From contig NC_092605.1 of assembly GCF_047663525.1 (NCBI RefSeq), positions 868,001-932,000 of the forward strand: 64,000 nucleotides of DNA, written 5' to 3'. Made by a program: the position numbers and the translations under genes. Position 1 is the first letter of the stretch; every line of letters begins with the position of its first letter. This document shows positions 1-11,600 of this stretch, in pieces. The stretch is from Anas platyrhynchos. Its lineage: Eukaryota > Chordata > Aves > Anseriformes > Anatidae. The notes beneath the pieces were generated by a model. It searched no databases, was not told where the DNA came from, and was given only the letters and a program-made list of their open reading frames with translations.

Positions 1-859
1 TCACGTTACAGAAGGAAAATATTCCGAAAGCTGAACGGCAGAGTTTTACAATCCATACAGAGAAGGGGCACCTCGTGCCTAGGCTTTAGCTCATTAATAA
101 ATCAATCGAAACGCAACACTTAAAAAAAATTCCTTAGATGGAAAAAGTGATTTCTCAGCAAAGCCCCCAAAAGAATGTTTGCTTTTCAGCCTATTCCAGA
201 CGAGAAAAGGGGACCTTTCTTACCAGTGTTTATTTTATATTTAAAATCAAGTGATTATTTTGCTTTTTTCTTTCAGTTCTATCCATGCAAAAATAAAATT
301 CTACACTAATTATGCTAATTACAATCAAGCCTTCAAAACCTCGGTCCCTTGAAAGCCCCGAAGATTACCTTTGTTCTCCTATACTTGGCTCTAAGCAATG
401 AAATGGGAATTTCAGGGGGAACTTTCTACTGACAGGCAAAGTTAACCAACTCCCCGGACTCTGCACTGCCGCTGACCCAGTATTAGCACAGCCAACACCA
501 CCCAGCGAGAGTTTCACTGCTGCCACAAGACAATGAGGATTTCCCAAGGGGAAAGCTTTCTTCAAGTAGCAGAAAAGGGAGAGGAAAAAGGCGAGCTGGC
601 TAAAAGCATGTTTCGGAGTTATTGTAAATGCTTAATGCTGTTATAATTGCACGGACCGAGCCAAGAAGACAGAGACCACGCAGATTTATTTGCATATACT
701 GTTGTTGCACTTTTCGAGGGGCCGTGCTCTTTATTCCGATCCGGTTAAAGCAATTCTTCCCTCACAAAGCGATGGAGACCCGCCAGCAGGATTTATCTCC
801 GCTCTCGCTCAGGGTTTCTGGCCGTTGCGATGCCATCAATAAGTACCAGCAGCAACGCG

Positions 860-1200
860 GGGACACCCTGGGAACAGGCTGTGGGGGCTCGTTGCCTCCC
901 CGAGCCAGCAGCCGCCGCTCTCGGCTCGGCCCCGGCCTCTCGCCCGGTGCCGCCGCCAGGCCCCGCGCCAGGCCCCGGCCCCGAGCCCTCAGGCCCCGGC
1001 CCCGCGGCCGATCGGCGCCCGCCCCCTGGCGGCCTCACAAGGCCCAGCCCGGCCCAAGGAGGCAGCCCCGAGGCTCCCCCCGGCCCCCAGCCCTCGGCCA
1101 CGGGGGTCTCGGCTCCTGCCTGCCCCGTGCCGGAGCCCCCCAGTCCCCCACAGCCTTCGGGGGCCGCTCCGGGCCAAGCTGTCCCCCCTCCATAGCAGCG
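860..1200. promoter_or_regulatory. Intragenic CpG-rich patch in TBC1D16 intron
   Basis: About 340 bases are very GC-rich with many CG dinucleotides, flanked on both sides by AT-rich DNA. Such isolated patches in introns are often alternative promoters or regulated CpG islands. Human TBC1D16 is known to have an internal cryptic promoter producing a short isoform, but I cannot show this patch is its counterpart. No TATA box or clear first exon is visible. Confidence 0.4.
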
Positions 1201-4200
1201 AGCTGAGGGAACCTCCGTCTTCAACCCAGTCGCTGCCTGTTCCTCAATTAAAACCCGAAATAAATAGCTGCACAATCCCTCTAGCTGTAACTCTAGCTCT
1301 CCAGTTCGCTGTCACTATTTTCTTCCCCAGAAAGCTGGCAGCCAACCAACGGAGGAGAAAAAAACCAAACCTGCCATAATTAATGTTCTTGCTGTTCAAA
1401 TATTTATATAAAGCAAGATAGAGCCGTATGCCTCCGCAATCTCTTGGATCTGTCCAACCTCCTCAGCTCTGCAGCCAGTAAGGACTTGAATGGATTACCC
1501 GGTGCGCTGACAGCAAGCAGCCAAGGCAGGCTCTCCTCCCGCATCCCAGCTTGGTGGCCCTGAAATTCCCCCTTGCATGGGGCTTGATTCTGCCCCCAAC
1601 ATATAAAGGGAGAAAGAATTTGGGGATATTGCTGCTGGGCAGTGGTTTGGGTACGAATGGAATGAGGTGCTTCAGCGCTACATCACCGATCAAACACCCT
1701 AACCCAGGGCCTGAGTGAGGGGTAGAGTGGCATTCCCTGTACTCATCCCCGAGGCTGAAGTCATCAGAAGTAAGACAGCACGACACAAGGTGCTACAGGA
1801 GGTGTTGAAGCCAGTGACCAATTCCCCTGGTCCTAAGAACATAATCACCTCTGTTACGACAGCGATGAATTCCCAGCCTCTTGATGACTCCAGAGCTCCT
1901 GCCAGCTCACGCTAATTTCAGCTCATTTCCCCTGTAATGCTGCCTCCCGTTTATTCTGCAGAGGTCTGAAAAGCACAAAGGTGAGCTGCCAAAACAACAT
2001 GATGCAACACCGCCCGCTCTGTCACCACCCGCTCCTGCAGCTGCTGCCACCCTCTGTGGCTCCGCGCCTCCGCTCCCTCCTGAGGAGGTAATTTATTGAT
2101 TAGCTCCCTGGGAAGAGGCTGAACAACAGGATGTGCAACACATCTGCAAAAATTGCATCAAGTGCACCAAAGGGCTTTCTTCTTGTGGCGTGTGCTTTGC
2201 CTAAACTCTCTACATGTATAATAGTTGTTCATGTGAAATTCATGTCGGCTTAGGAGCATGAGAACCGTGCCAAGTTTAGCTCCGTTATGAAGAGGTTTCA
2301 TTACTTTTGCTAATAGCTACTAAAACGATCCCCTTCTTATGAAAGATGTTTGCTCCTTGAATCAGGGATAGGCCTACTGGTACCCATGACCACGCTGCCC
2401 ACGTTGCTCTTTGCTTCTACTCATTTCTTGCAGCAACAGCCACGGAGCATGGGCTGGCGGCCGCTCCATCACCGTGGCTGTGCTGGTGCAGCTCCAGCCA
2501 TGGCTCGTTCAGCTTCCAGACCCTGACCACAGACTGATGCCCCAACCTCTGGTCAGTGAAGCACACCGGTGCCAGCATTTGTCCTCTTCAGCATTTTGGT
2601 ATGGTAACAAATCAGGTAACAAGTGTGGTTTGCTGCTGCAGTGAAATACCTTTTGCAGCTCTACAGCCCACTGCTAGGGAAAGCTCCTGTTAACCAGAGA
2701 TCACAAAAAATTAAAACCATCACTTACAGAGCACTAAGTGCTTCAGCAGCCGATTGCTATAGATCTGATGTCATGGCCAGTTAAAATAACTTCAGAAGTA
2801 CTGGTTGAAAGACACTGTATAGGTGTCAGATGCTATTTGGTCACCAGGATGTAACGAAAGGCTTTTAGTTTCACTTTACTGATGGGGAAATGGACGCCGA
2901 GTAATTTAGCAGGGCAGCAACAAACCTATGCTGGGTATGGAGTCCCGTCATCCTCAATTAGTGCCCTTCAGATCATGGCAAACGTTTCCTGATGGGCAGC
3001 ATAGCAAAAAATAAGTGATAAGGGAGAATGAAAGAGAAAGAAACAATTTTACTTCCAGTGCCCCTCCTTTCCTACACAAATGCAGCCTGTGCAAAGCCGC
3101 TACCATTGCGGCCATTTCCCACGTTAGCTACCTGCCCACAGGAACCATGGTGCTGGAACTGACAAAGACACAAAAGCCAAGAGAGCAAAGCCACCGCTCC
3201 ACGAGAGAAGAGTGCACGGTCCAGAAACGCCAGGCTCATCTACACAGAAAAGCAGGAACGTGCAGGCTGGTGATGCGACAATCCCTCCGCTTTTAGCCTT
3301 AGGAACTGGGTAAGTGGAGGGAAAGAATTGATCGCTGCTTGGGAGCCCTGGCAGCCTTTCAAACTGGGAAGCAAAGAGAAAAAAAAAATTAACAATGGAT
3401 ATGTTTTTATTTCCTTATGTTCTAAAAAGCGAGTTGTTGACTTAACATGACTGACTCATTGTGCAGCCCAAACGCTTCCAAGCCTGTGCCCCCCTCCTCC
3501 CTCGCCATGCCTGCCTTGCACACACCGGCACCCTCCTCAAGCTCCCTCCTGCCGCCAGGCCACCCCCCAAGGGTGCTCCAAGGATGCTCCATGAGGCAGG
3601 TTCAGGAGGACGGATGGACTCATGGCCACACAGTGGTCTGGGCACGGAGCTGAACCATGTTGATCTTGATCTCAGCTGATCCAAGCCTAAACGTACATCC
3701 CGATTCTTCCCCAGCATCACCTTTCTCCATTCCTGACCATGTCTAACCACACAGAAAGGATGGCTGAACCGAAACACCCGTGCAATGTGTTGCCTCAGCT
3801 TTTGAAACAATTACAGAGAAAAGCAGAGTTCTCGTCCTAACAACTCCCCAAAGCCGAGGGAAATAACCAGAAACATTCGTTCCTCTTTGGAGGGAGGGGG
3901 CGGTGACCGGAGGGTAGGGAGGGAGAGGAGCTGAAACAAGCTGCCAGCAGCACAAACTTTGTTCGCACTCCAATTCTGCCTCAGATGGGAAGCTGCCAGC
4001 AGAGGGAAAAAAAAAAAAAAAAAAAAAAAAAAACCACCCTTAAGAAACAAGGAAGCTGTTTCCAAGCTGGTAGTGACTTCTGAAACAGCAGCCCCTGCCC
4101 CCTAAAAAGCTGGGATGAACGCAGGAAATCAGAGCATGCTTTTTGACAAGATTTTTGCGGGGTATTCTACACAAAATCTGACTCCAACAGTTTGTAAGCA

Positions 4201-5605
4201 GCACATGGATCCGCAGATATCATGCACGGGGCTCTATAGGGAAGAACAAACTGGCACAAAAAAATGGACACAGTGGACAAAAGCCTTTCAAGTCTGAAGT
4301 CCCAAACAATGAAAGGTCTGTTTTATTAATCTGCTGCAAATGAGGAGTGCCACATCCACTGTAACAGGCTCCCAGACTGCTGCCAGGGGAGGTTAAAATT
4401 ATTTATATAAATAAGTGAAAAAGAGGAAAAGCAGCCTCCCGCGGCCATCAGCGGTGCATTTTGAAGGCAGCCACTGCAGCGCTGCGGCCGCCAGCAGCAG
4501 CCGGGCAGAGCCGGCAGAGGGCTCGCCCGAGCCGGGCTGGGAAGGCAGCAGGGAAGGGCTGCAGGCAGGAGATGCAGCGAGCTGCATTTCCTTCCCTCCC
4601 TGCAGCTGCCAGCAGCTCAGGGCATCCGTGCTGCCAAATGGCAAAACCGCAGGGCTCCTTGCCTCCCAATGCCGCACGCCCTCAAGGTCAAGGGCCCGGA
4701 TGCTGCACGTGGCCTCGTGGCTGGGATCTCCTGAGAGGAGCTCGAGCTCCTGGTCTTCAGCAGCTGGGAAAGGATTCCAAGCACATCCCTCGGTAGCCCT
4801 CCTGCTAACCACTACAGCGAGGATAACGATCCCTTGCCCAACGTGTGGGATGGACCCGGCCGCAGAGGAGGCCACAGCCTCCCTCCCACACACGGAGGGA
4901 GGGAGGAACGGTCCTCCTTTAGGAAGCTTATTGCTGGAACTCTGAAGCGTTCACAGAAGCACTTTAATTGTGTTTTATTTACAAAAAAAGTCAACTACCC
5001 TTTATACCATAGGTCAGTATCACAACCGCCTTGCAATACACTTCTTGGCAATGAGTGTATGGCTAAGAACACAGATATTATCACCAAAAAGTGAAAGGAA
5101 TAGGAGCTTCTCTGAGTTAATTCAAAACATTATCCTGACTGATGATCACTTACAAAAGTTCAGATTGCAATACTTTAAAAAAAAAAAAATCAGCTTTTTT
5201 TTTCTTACAGTGGGAGAAGCAGGTCAAACATGCTCAGTGTCAGTGGTGCTTCAAGGAAAAAAAATGTTTCTTAAACAAACCAAGGTGTTGGTGGCAATGG
5301 ATTCTACAGCTTTCTTTTTTTAAAACCAAGGCTGACACAATGTGCTCCAAAGGCACGTGGAACTAAAGGTTCAACCACCCAAGAGTAGCCCAGAGCTAGA
5401 ATGAAATTTAAATCAGAAAACACACCTAGGAGCAAACAGAAGTGAAACTGCAAAATGTATTTCCCTGAGTCAACCAGTCCACAAAGAATGGAAGAAGAAA
5501 ATAAGGACAGTTCATAGAAAAGATATTTAAACACTCAAAGACCTCTCTCAAATTTTTCAAGGTATGTTTGATAACATTTGTTTAGTGTTCCCAAAGTCTT
5601 ATAAC

Positions 5606-5701
5606 AATCCTATCCACAGTTGTTTTTTTTTTTTAAAAAAAAACAACAAACCTGTGGATAGGATTTTTTTTTTCTTAAAAAAAAAAAAAAAAAAAAAAAA
5701 A
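5606..5701. repeat. Inverted repeat with T/A stem, followed by poly-A
   Basis: AATCCTATCCACAG (5606-5619) is the exact reverse complement of 5652-5665. The inner segment continues as a T run (5622-5634) facing an A run (5635-5643) with nearly matching TTG/CAA edges, so transcription would give a hairpin of about 25 paired bases with a small bulge. A T run and then A25 (5677-5701) follow directly. It could be a decayed non-autonomous mobile element or a local inverted duplication. Confidence 0.75.
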
Positions 5702-6795
5702 GGATGCTTTCAAATTGATGATGCTCAACGCAATTTGGAAACCAGACACCCCTCGTGAGCACGCTGCAGCTGCTTGTGATGCTGTTCTGCAGCCTGGAAG
5801 AGCTGCGGTGGGACGGGACGGGACAGGACAGGACAACGCTGCTCAAACCGCTGCCCACCCAGCCCCAGACACCCTGCGGGCTTGCAGCTCGTTTTAAGCA
5901 TACTGCTAGGACACGTACCGAATGCAAAGCTGGTAAGATTTCTGAGATCGACTGCACTCAAGTGTTTTAAAATACCCAGAAAGAGGTAAATCAGTTACAA
6001 TACCTCCTTCACAAGCCTTGTTCTGACTGGCACCCCCTGGCTTTGCGATTAGCCCGTAGAATAGAGGCAAAACCTCTTCCAGTGTCAAGTTTCCATGCAG
6101 ACAATGTTGCTGACACACACAAAGGAGAACTTGTTTTTCCTAATTTCAGGTGTAGCTTCAAAGTTCAGCTCCATCCTTAAGATCAGCCCTACGGTACTTC
6201 ATAAACACACGTGTCCTCTCCAAGATGGAACCGAGTGACACACTCCAGAGACCAACTACCAGTGTTGCCTAAAATATCCAGGTTGAACGTGTCAGAATTA
6301 ATATTTCTGTCTTAAGTGGGACCTTGTTGTGAGCAGCAGCACAACAAGCTACCACATGCAGACTCGGTGTCACCACAGTGCCTTACAGATAGCCGAGGCT
6401 CGCAGGAAGTCAAACAGACGCTTTGATGTGGCTCTCCACAAGAAGCAACTAGCACATCTCCTCAGCAGAGCCAATTAGATCAACAAAGGACCATTCTAAT
6501 TTAGTAATGCTGCTGCCAGGGCTGAAGACAGCTCATCTGAAAGACCCACACATGCACAGCCCTGCGCGATGGACAAGGCGAAGGTTCACCGAGCAGAAGC
6601 AGGACCAGCCAACAAGCCATTTCCTGTAAATTACACAGGTGTTGTAGTAGAGGAGGAATTAAAGCAAGTCTGAAGCCAGACACGGCGTTCAGCTCAATGC
6701 CAGTGTCAAACTTCTCCATTTCCTCCAGCATCCCCAGGCTCAGCAACCAGCACCCGAACTATTCACCCAGAAACTGGAGTAAAGGATGAACTCAC

Positions 6796-8631
6796 CTGCT
6801 TTCATTATCCAGAAATACTGAACTACTGCTTTTCCCAAGGGCTTCGCTAATGGGAGAGAGGCAGAACGGGGAAGAGAAGGCATCAGAATCAGAGTCAAAA
6901 GTACTGTCCCTGCTCACATCATCAGCAGACAGCTCCAAGGAGCCCTCATCCTCCCCCAGCTCCGGCCTGCAGTCCAGACCTTCCTCCGTCCCCTCCACCG
7001 ACAGCTCCGACCTGTTCTGCTCGTCCTGAGAACTGATTGTCGAGAGGATTCCTGAGTCACTGTGGGCAGGCTGCGGGGAGCTGTGGGTGCCATCTGCGGC
7101 TGGGCAGCACTGGGACAGCTTCTCCCCTTCTGAAGAAGGGGAACTGATGTAAGCCCCATCTTTTACGAGCTGCGATGCAGTCAAGATGTCTTCTTTCAGG
7201 ATCACTGCCCCTTTCTGCTCAGGGGGAGAAGCCTGCTGGACAATGCTGAAACCCTGAGTGTGGCGACCACGCTTGCGGGGAGCTTTCCGGACAGGGGAGC
7301 TCTCGGGAGTGATGTAGCGCAGGGCTTCTTCATCCTGCCTCTGAATGCGGGAGTTTGGGACCCAGGCGAGGATAAGCGTGGTGCCGAGCAGCTCATCCTT
7401 CTCCATGTACAAGCACAAATAGCCTTCAAGAGAGCAGAGCAGCGATCTGTTAGAATGCACATTTATTCCTAAGAAACCGCGTAAGCCAGAAATTTGCTCT
7501 CCACCACTTCACCACCATCACACTGGGGCAAAACAACCCCTTTTATCTACCAGGAGAGGATTTTGCTAAAGGAATTGTGGAGTTCTCAACATCATTCAGT
7601 ATTTACAAATAACTTCAAGTCTACATATGGCTTTTGAATAGTCTAAATTCCCTCTGGCCTGAGTGAATGCAGAAATTACATACAATTCTTTCAACTTCCT
7701 GGACGGATTACTAATCAAGAGTAAATTCCGCAATATGTTGCCACATGAAAAGCTTTTACTGTTTGTTAGTTAAACAATGTCAAGTGCCAGCTAAACATTT
7801 CTTTTTCAAGAATATTTACCTTCATATAGCCAAAGGGCTACAATTCTCATGGAAAGCCAATAGAAAAGAGTCACACGCACAAAAGGGGAAGCGTGGGTCA
7901 ATGTTCACAGAATAATTAGTTTTGTGAAGTTAAGCCAGTAGCCACGGCTCTCTTTGATGAGAACATGAAAGAGCACAGTAACAGAAGAGAAGAAAGGGAC
8001 AGGGACAGTATTCATCTTCATTTACTCCAGTGCATGCAGCCACAATCAGGTTTTATTTTCCCTTTACCAGTGGGTGATGAGGCTGCTCCAGCAATGACAG
8101 TTACAAGATGATACTTGGTTTCCCTGACCCATACACATATTTGAAAGAGCAACAGAAGTCACTGCCCTCAAATGACAACTGTTCCTCTTCTGGCAACACA
8201 AAAGGATGTATTGAAACAGGTAAATCCACACTAGCCCAGAAGAGAAAGGAGGAACATCATCAATTTTCCTATTAAAAAGACAGCTGACGGATCAGCCTGT
8301 GGGGATGGCTTTCCTCAGGCCCCCGTAAGACTGCCTTGCCCCGAACCCCACCAGCACCTCTTCATTCTTTAGAGCCCAAGACGTAGAAACTCCCCAGGAG
8401 AGAGAAAAAAAAAAAAAAAGGGTGAGTGGGCAGCGCCTGCAACTCGCCATCACCTGGATGGTGCTCCCCGATGCCTTGCAGCAGCTCAGGTGGGTGGACG
8501 CAGACATTGTTCTTGGAGTAGATAATCTCCCCGTCAAGTATGGAAGATGAACTGCTGCTACCACCAGGATTCAGGGTCAGGAGGTCAGAAGCTTTAGAAG
8601 AGGCACGTCGGAGGAGTCGCCCCAGAGACAT
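6796..8631 (-). CDS. TBC1D16: TBC1D16, first two coding exons (Rab GTPase-activating protein, partial)
   Basis: TBC1D16 is a TBC-domain Rab GAP (reported for Rab4A) acting in endosomal receptor recycling. Only the N-terminal regulatory part is here; the TBC domain lies to the left of the window. Exon A runs 8631 to 8454, starting MSLGRLLRRASSKASDLL and ending in HHPG, with donor G|GTGATG. Exon B runs 7423 to 6796 after acceptor GAAG and continues YLCLYMEKDE, ILAWVPNSRIQRQDEEALR and a serine/acid-rich tail, with donor AG|GTGAGT. Phase is continuous (178 + 628 nt, 268 codons + 2). The match to human TBC1D16 from memory is strong at both ends and weak in the middle. I chose the ATG at 8631 over the in-frame TTG two codons upstream. 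An acceptor at 8690 (a pyrimidine-rich stretch followed by GACAG) suggests exon A has a 5' UTR part and a non-coding exon further upstream. Confidence 0.95.
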
Positions 8632-8689
8632 TGCCAAGGAAATGTTTCCATTATCTGTCAGCTTTAATCAGGAGCCCAATTCAGAAGAT

Positions 8690-11600
8690 CTGTCAAGAAG
8701 GAGGAAAGAATAGCGTTAGAACAAATACAAGGATGGCACAGCATATGCCTACTGCTGTCTGAGAATGAAGAAGTCTCCCATTGACAGCTGCGTCATTTCT
8801 ACAACTCAAGCAAGAGAGATCCCGAGTCTAACATCACCTCTATATTTTAAAGATGCTAAAGTGCAGAATCCTGGGATGTTTTTCTTGGCTGCAAAGGAGA
8901 AAAAAAGCACACCACAAAACACATTTTAATAGTTACTGCGGGGAAGAAACAGAAAAATAATGCTTGTCACTGAAAATTGCCCATTAAGGGAATAGCTCCG
9001 AGGTGCAGAGCTGCCCCATGTATCACTGTCCTGGGGATGTCAAAGAGAATCAGAGTACACCCTAGAGGATTCCTTCAGCACAGAGTAACTACTGCACAGC
9101 CACAAGAAGACTAAATGTGGGGCTGCTGCTTCATCCACGGCACAGTAACCAGCGATCTCCAAGCGAACGTTAATTAAAACACGTTCATCTGGTGCTTACC
9201 GATTTTTAGCATAATCCTGCTGGGGGGGGGGTTTGGAGGATTTTTATTTATTTATTTATTTATTTATTTTTTGAGTGCTGAGGGTTAAAAAGGGCTCTTT
9301 TGCCACTTATCTCTGAATGTTCAACAGAGCAGGCAGACTCCAGTTATTCAGTAATTGAGCATGCCAACTCAAGGCAAATATTTCATCTATTAGTAGTAAA
9401 TTTTACTATCTGTAGTGTACAACCCCCAGCTAACCACCCAGTAAGCTCAGTAAGCTTTGTACACAAATGAGAGATGCTCTTCATCGGGGCAGATGAGGAG
9501 CTCTACAGTGAATCCCGAGGGGTCCCTCAAGCCACAAACTATTTAGCAGATGAATCAGGAAGACGACTTGATGTGGAGGAAGGGCAGGTGGGTCTCACAC
9601 AAAGCAGCACCGCAGGTAGCCCAACACAAGGCGAAGCAGATCAGGCTCTACCTCCTGCTCCCACCCCCAGCCAGGGAGCACAGCCTCAGCAGCGCTGCTG
9701 TTTCTGTTCTGCCAAAAGTACACGAGGAGAAGAAACGTCTCCTCTTGTTCCTTTGGATTTGCAGGGCCTCGCTCGCTAGTGAACGGGCTGGCGTGACCTA
9801 GCAGGCGCTGCACACAGCTGCGGCACGCGGAGATCAGCGCTGCGCGTTCCTCTGGACGAGTCGCATGCCACGGTCCGCAGAGCACGAGGGCAGCCAGAGA
9901 GAGAAAGAAAAGCAGACAGGCTCGGACTTGTTCCATCAGGGGCAATGTGCGCAGCAAATATTTAGGGGTGAAAGGCAAGCTCTGTTTAACGCTGAATAGC
10001 TCTGGTTTCTTTAAACCCGGTTTTAACAATATCTCCGGATAAACAAGGAAGGGAGGAGGCAAGGACAGCAAACGGAAACCAGCACTTCCCAAAACGCAGA
10101 GTGAAAGCTGCAGGGGAGGAAAACAACTGTCCCAGTTCAGATTGGGTTTTGCATACAGAAGACAGCAATGGAGACCGCTGAGTAGTTGACAGAGCCAGGA
10201 CAAGGTCCTGTTTATCTGGCACTTGCTAGATTCATCAGGTTGAACCACTGCAGGAGCAGTTTTTGCTTTTCAGTATTTGCTGGAACTTGATGGAGAAGCC
10301 TCAACCCTGTACTGTGTTCATCATGTGTTTAGGAGAAGAGATTTACTTTGTAAGTCCTACACGCCATTGTCTCCTTCCAGCACCAAACACAACGTGTATG
10401 TTCATGTCTCAGCCCTAAGAAACAAACACGGAGGGAGCCATGTGCTTGGTCTTGTCCAGACAATCAAAAAATACATTAAAGTTTCATGCTGTAGGTTGTA
10501 TCTTGGAGAAAGTTATTAGCTACAGAACGAGTCGCCTTTCCTCTTATTGCACCCTGCAAGAATACAACCAGTAAACTCTGCTGCAATTCCTCCTTCCTAC
10601 CACCATGTTACAACACACCATTTCGACACTGCTGAGGGAGTCCGAAGCAGTGATGTGGAGCAACCTGCACGGCACCGGGGGCCCTGCACCTCCCATGCAC
10701 CTGAGGAGGTCATCACAGGAGCTCTTACCGCGTTTTGAAGGCAGCAGTCTGCCCAGCTATGCCCCCCTGCCACCAAAGCTGAAACCAGCCCAAATATCCA
10801 GACCTTTAGCTATGCCAGCAATTTCATCCGAACTCTAAAAAGGCAAAACCTGCCTAAGCAAGGAAGGAAGGTGGTATCAAGGTGCTGCAGCTGTTGACCA
10901 GGGAATGCTTACTCAGAAAACACAAGTGAGCTTTTCCTGCTAAGGACAGCAGATGGAGATGCAGGCACGAAACAAGAGCTTGTATGATGGCCTACTGCAG
11001 CTCTCCAGGGGTGCTCAGGAATGCAGGAAGAAGTAAAGAGCTTCTCTGCCAAGAGAGGCAACATTTAATTAGCTTTTACCTTGTACAGAAAGAACAAAGC
11101 AACAGGTAAAGATCAAAAGCTGCTCCCTGGAAAGCAGGAGGAATTTGAAGGTAAATATCCCTTTGATCCTGCAGAACACCTGTTGTTTCAGCGCTGCCCT
11201 GATGTGCAGGTGGAAGGCGCTGCAGGTACACACACACGTAAGCAGGTTGGAAAGAGGAAAAAAAAAAGCCAGGAGGTCCAGAATACGGCACCTTGCCAGT
11301 ATGGAAATTTAACGTGTTACATTTGTCTTCCCTGCTGAAGAGCTATCCATCAGAGATCAAACAGAAGTCCACTACGATGCTGCAAACAAACAGCCAAACT
11401 TCCTGGGATATATGAATTCCATCTGCATGACTCAAATTAATCCTTCCACCATCACCACAGGCTAGGGAATTCTGTCTCGCTTTGGTCACAACATTAAAGG
11501 AGACCAGCTGCAAGTCACTGGACAGTTTCAGAAGAGTGACAGGAGCAATCTGGGGCATGGGAAGAGATTGACAAGGAAAGAAAAAGGGAAATGCATTAAA

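Larger units (their letters stand above)
1..6795 (-). other. TBC1D16 intron after the second coding exon (incomplete)
   Basis: I see no coding exon here on either strand. The next part of TBC1D16 expected from human, the stretch leading to the TBC domain, is not found, so its exon lies left of the window. The interval holds a CpG-rich patch near 860-1200, a milder GC-rich patch near 4440-4900, an A27 run at 4007-4033, an inverted repeat at 5606-5665 and a short GGGAC/GGACA pentamer run near 5810-5837. The open frames of 100-190 codons in the GC patches overlap each other on both strands and have proline/arginine/alanine composition typical of CpG-rich DNA, so I do not call them. Confidence 0.8.

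Noticed and set aside
628-1275. Overlapping open frames of 120-190 codons on both strands
   Set aside because: They are Pro/Arg/Ala/Gly-rich, overlap on several frames, and come from CpG-rich composition; no family or splice support.
4399-4945. Open frames of 110-176 codons on both strands near 4.4-4.9 kb
   Set aside because: Same composition artefact in a GC-rich intronic patch; no recognisable domain.
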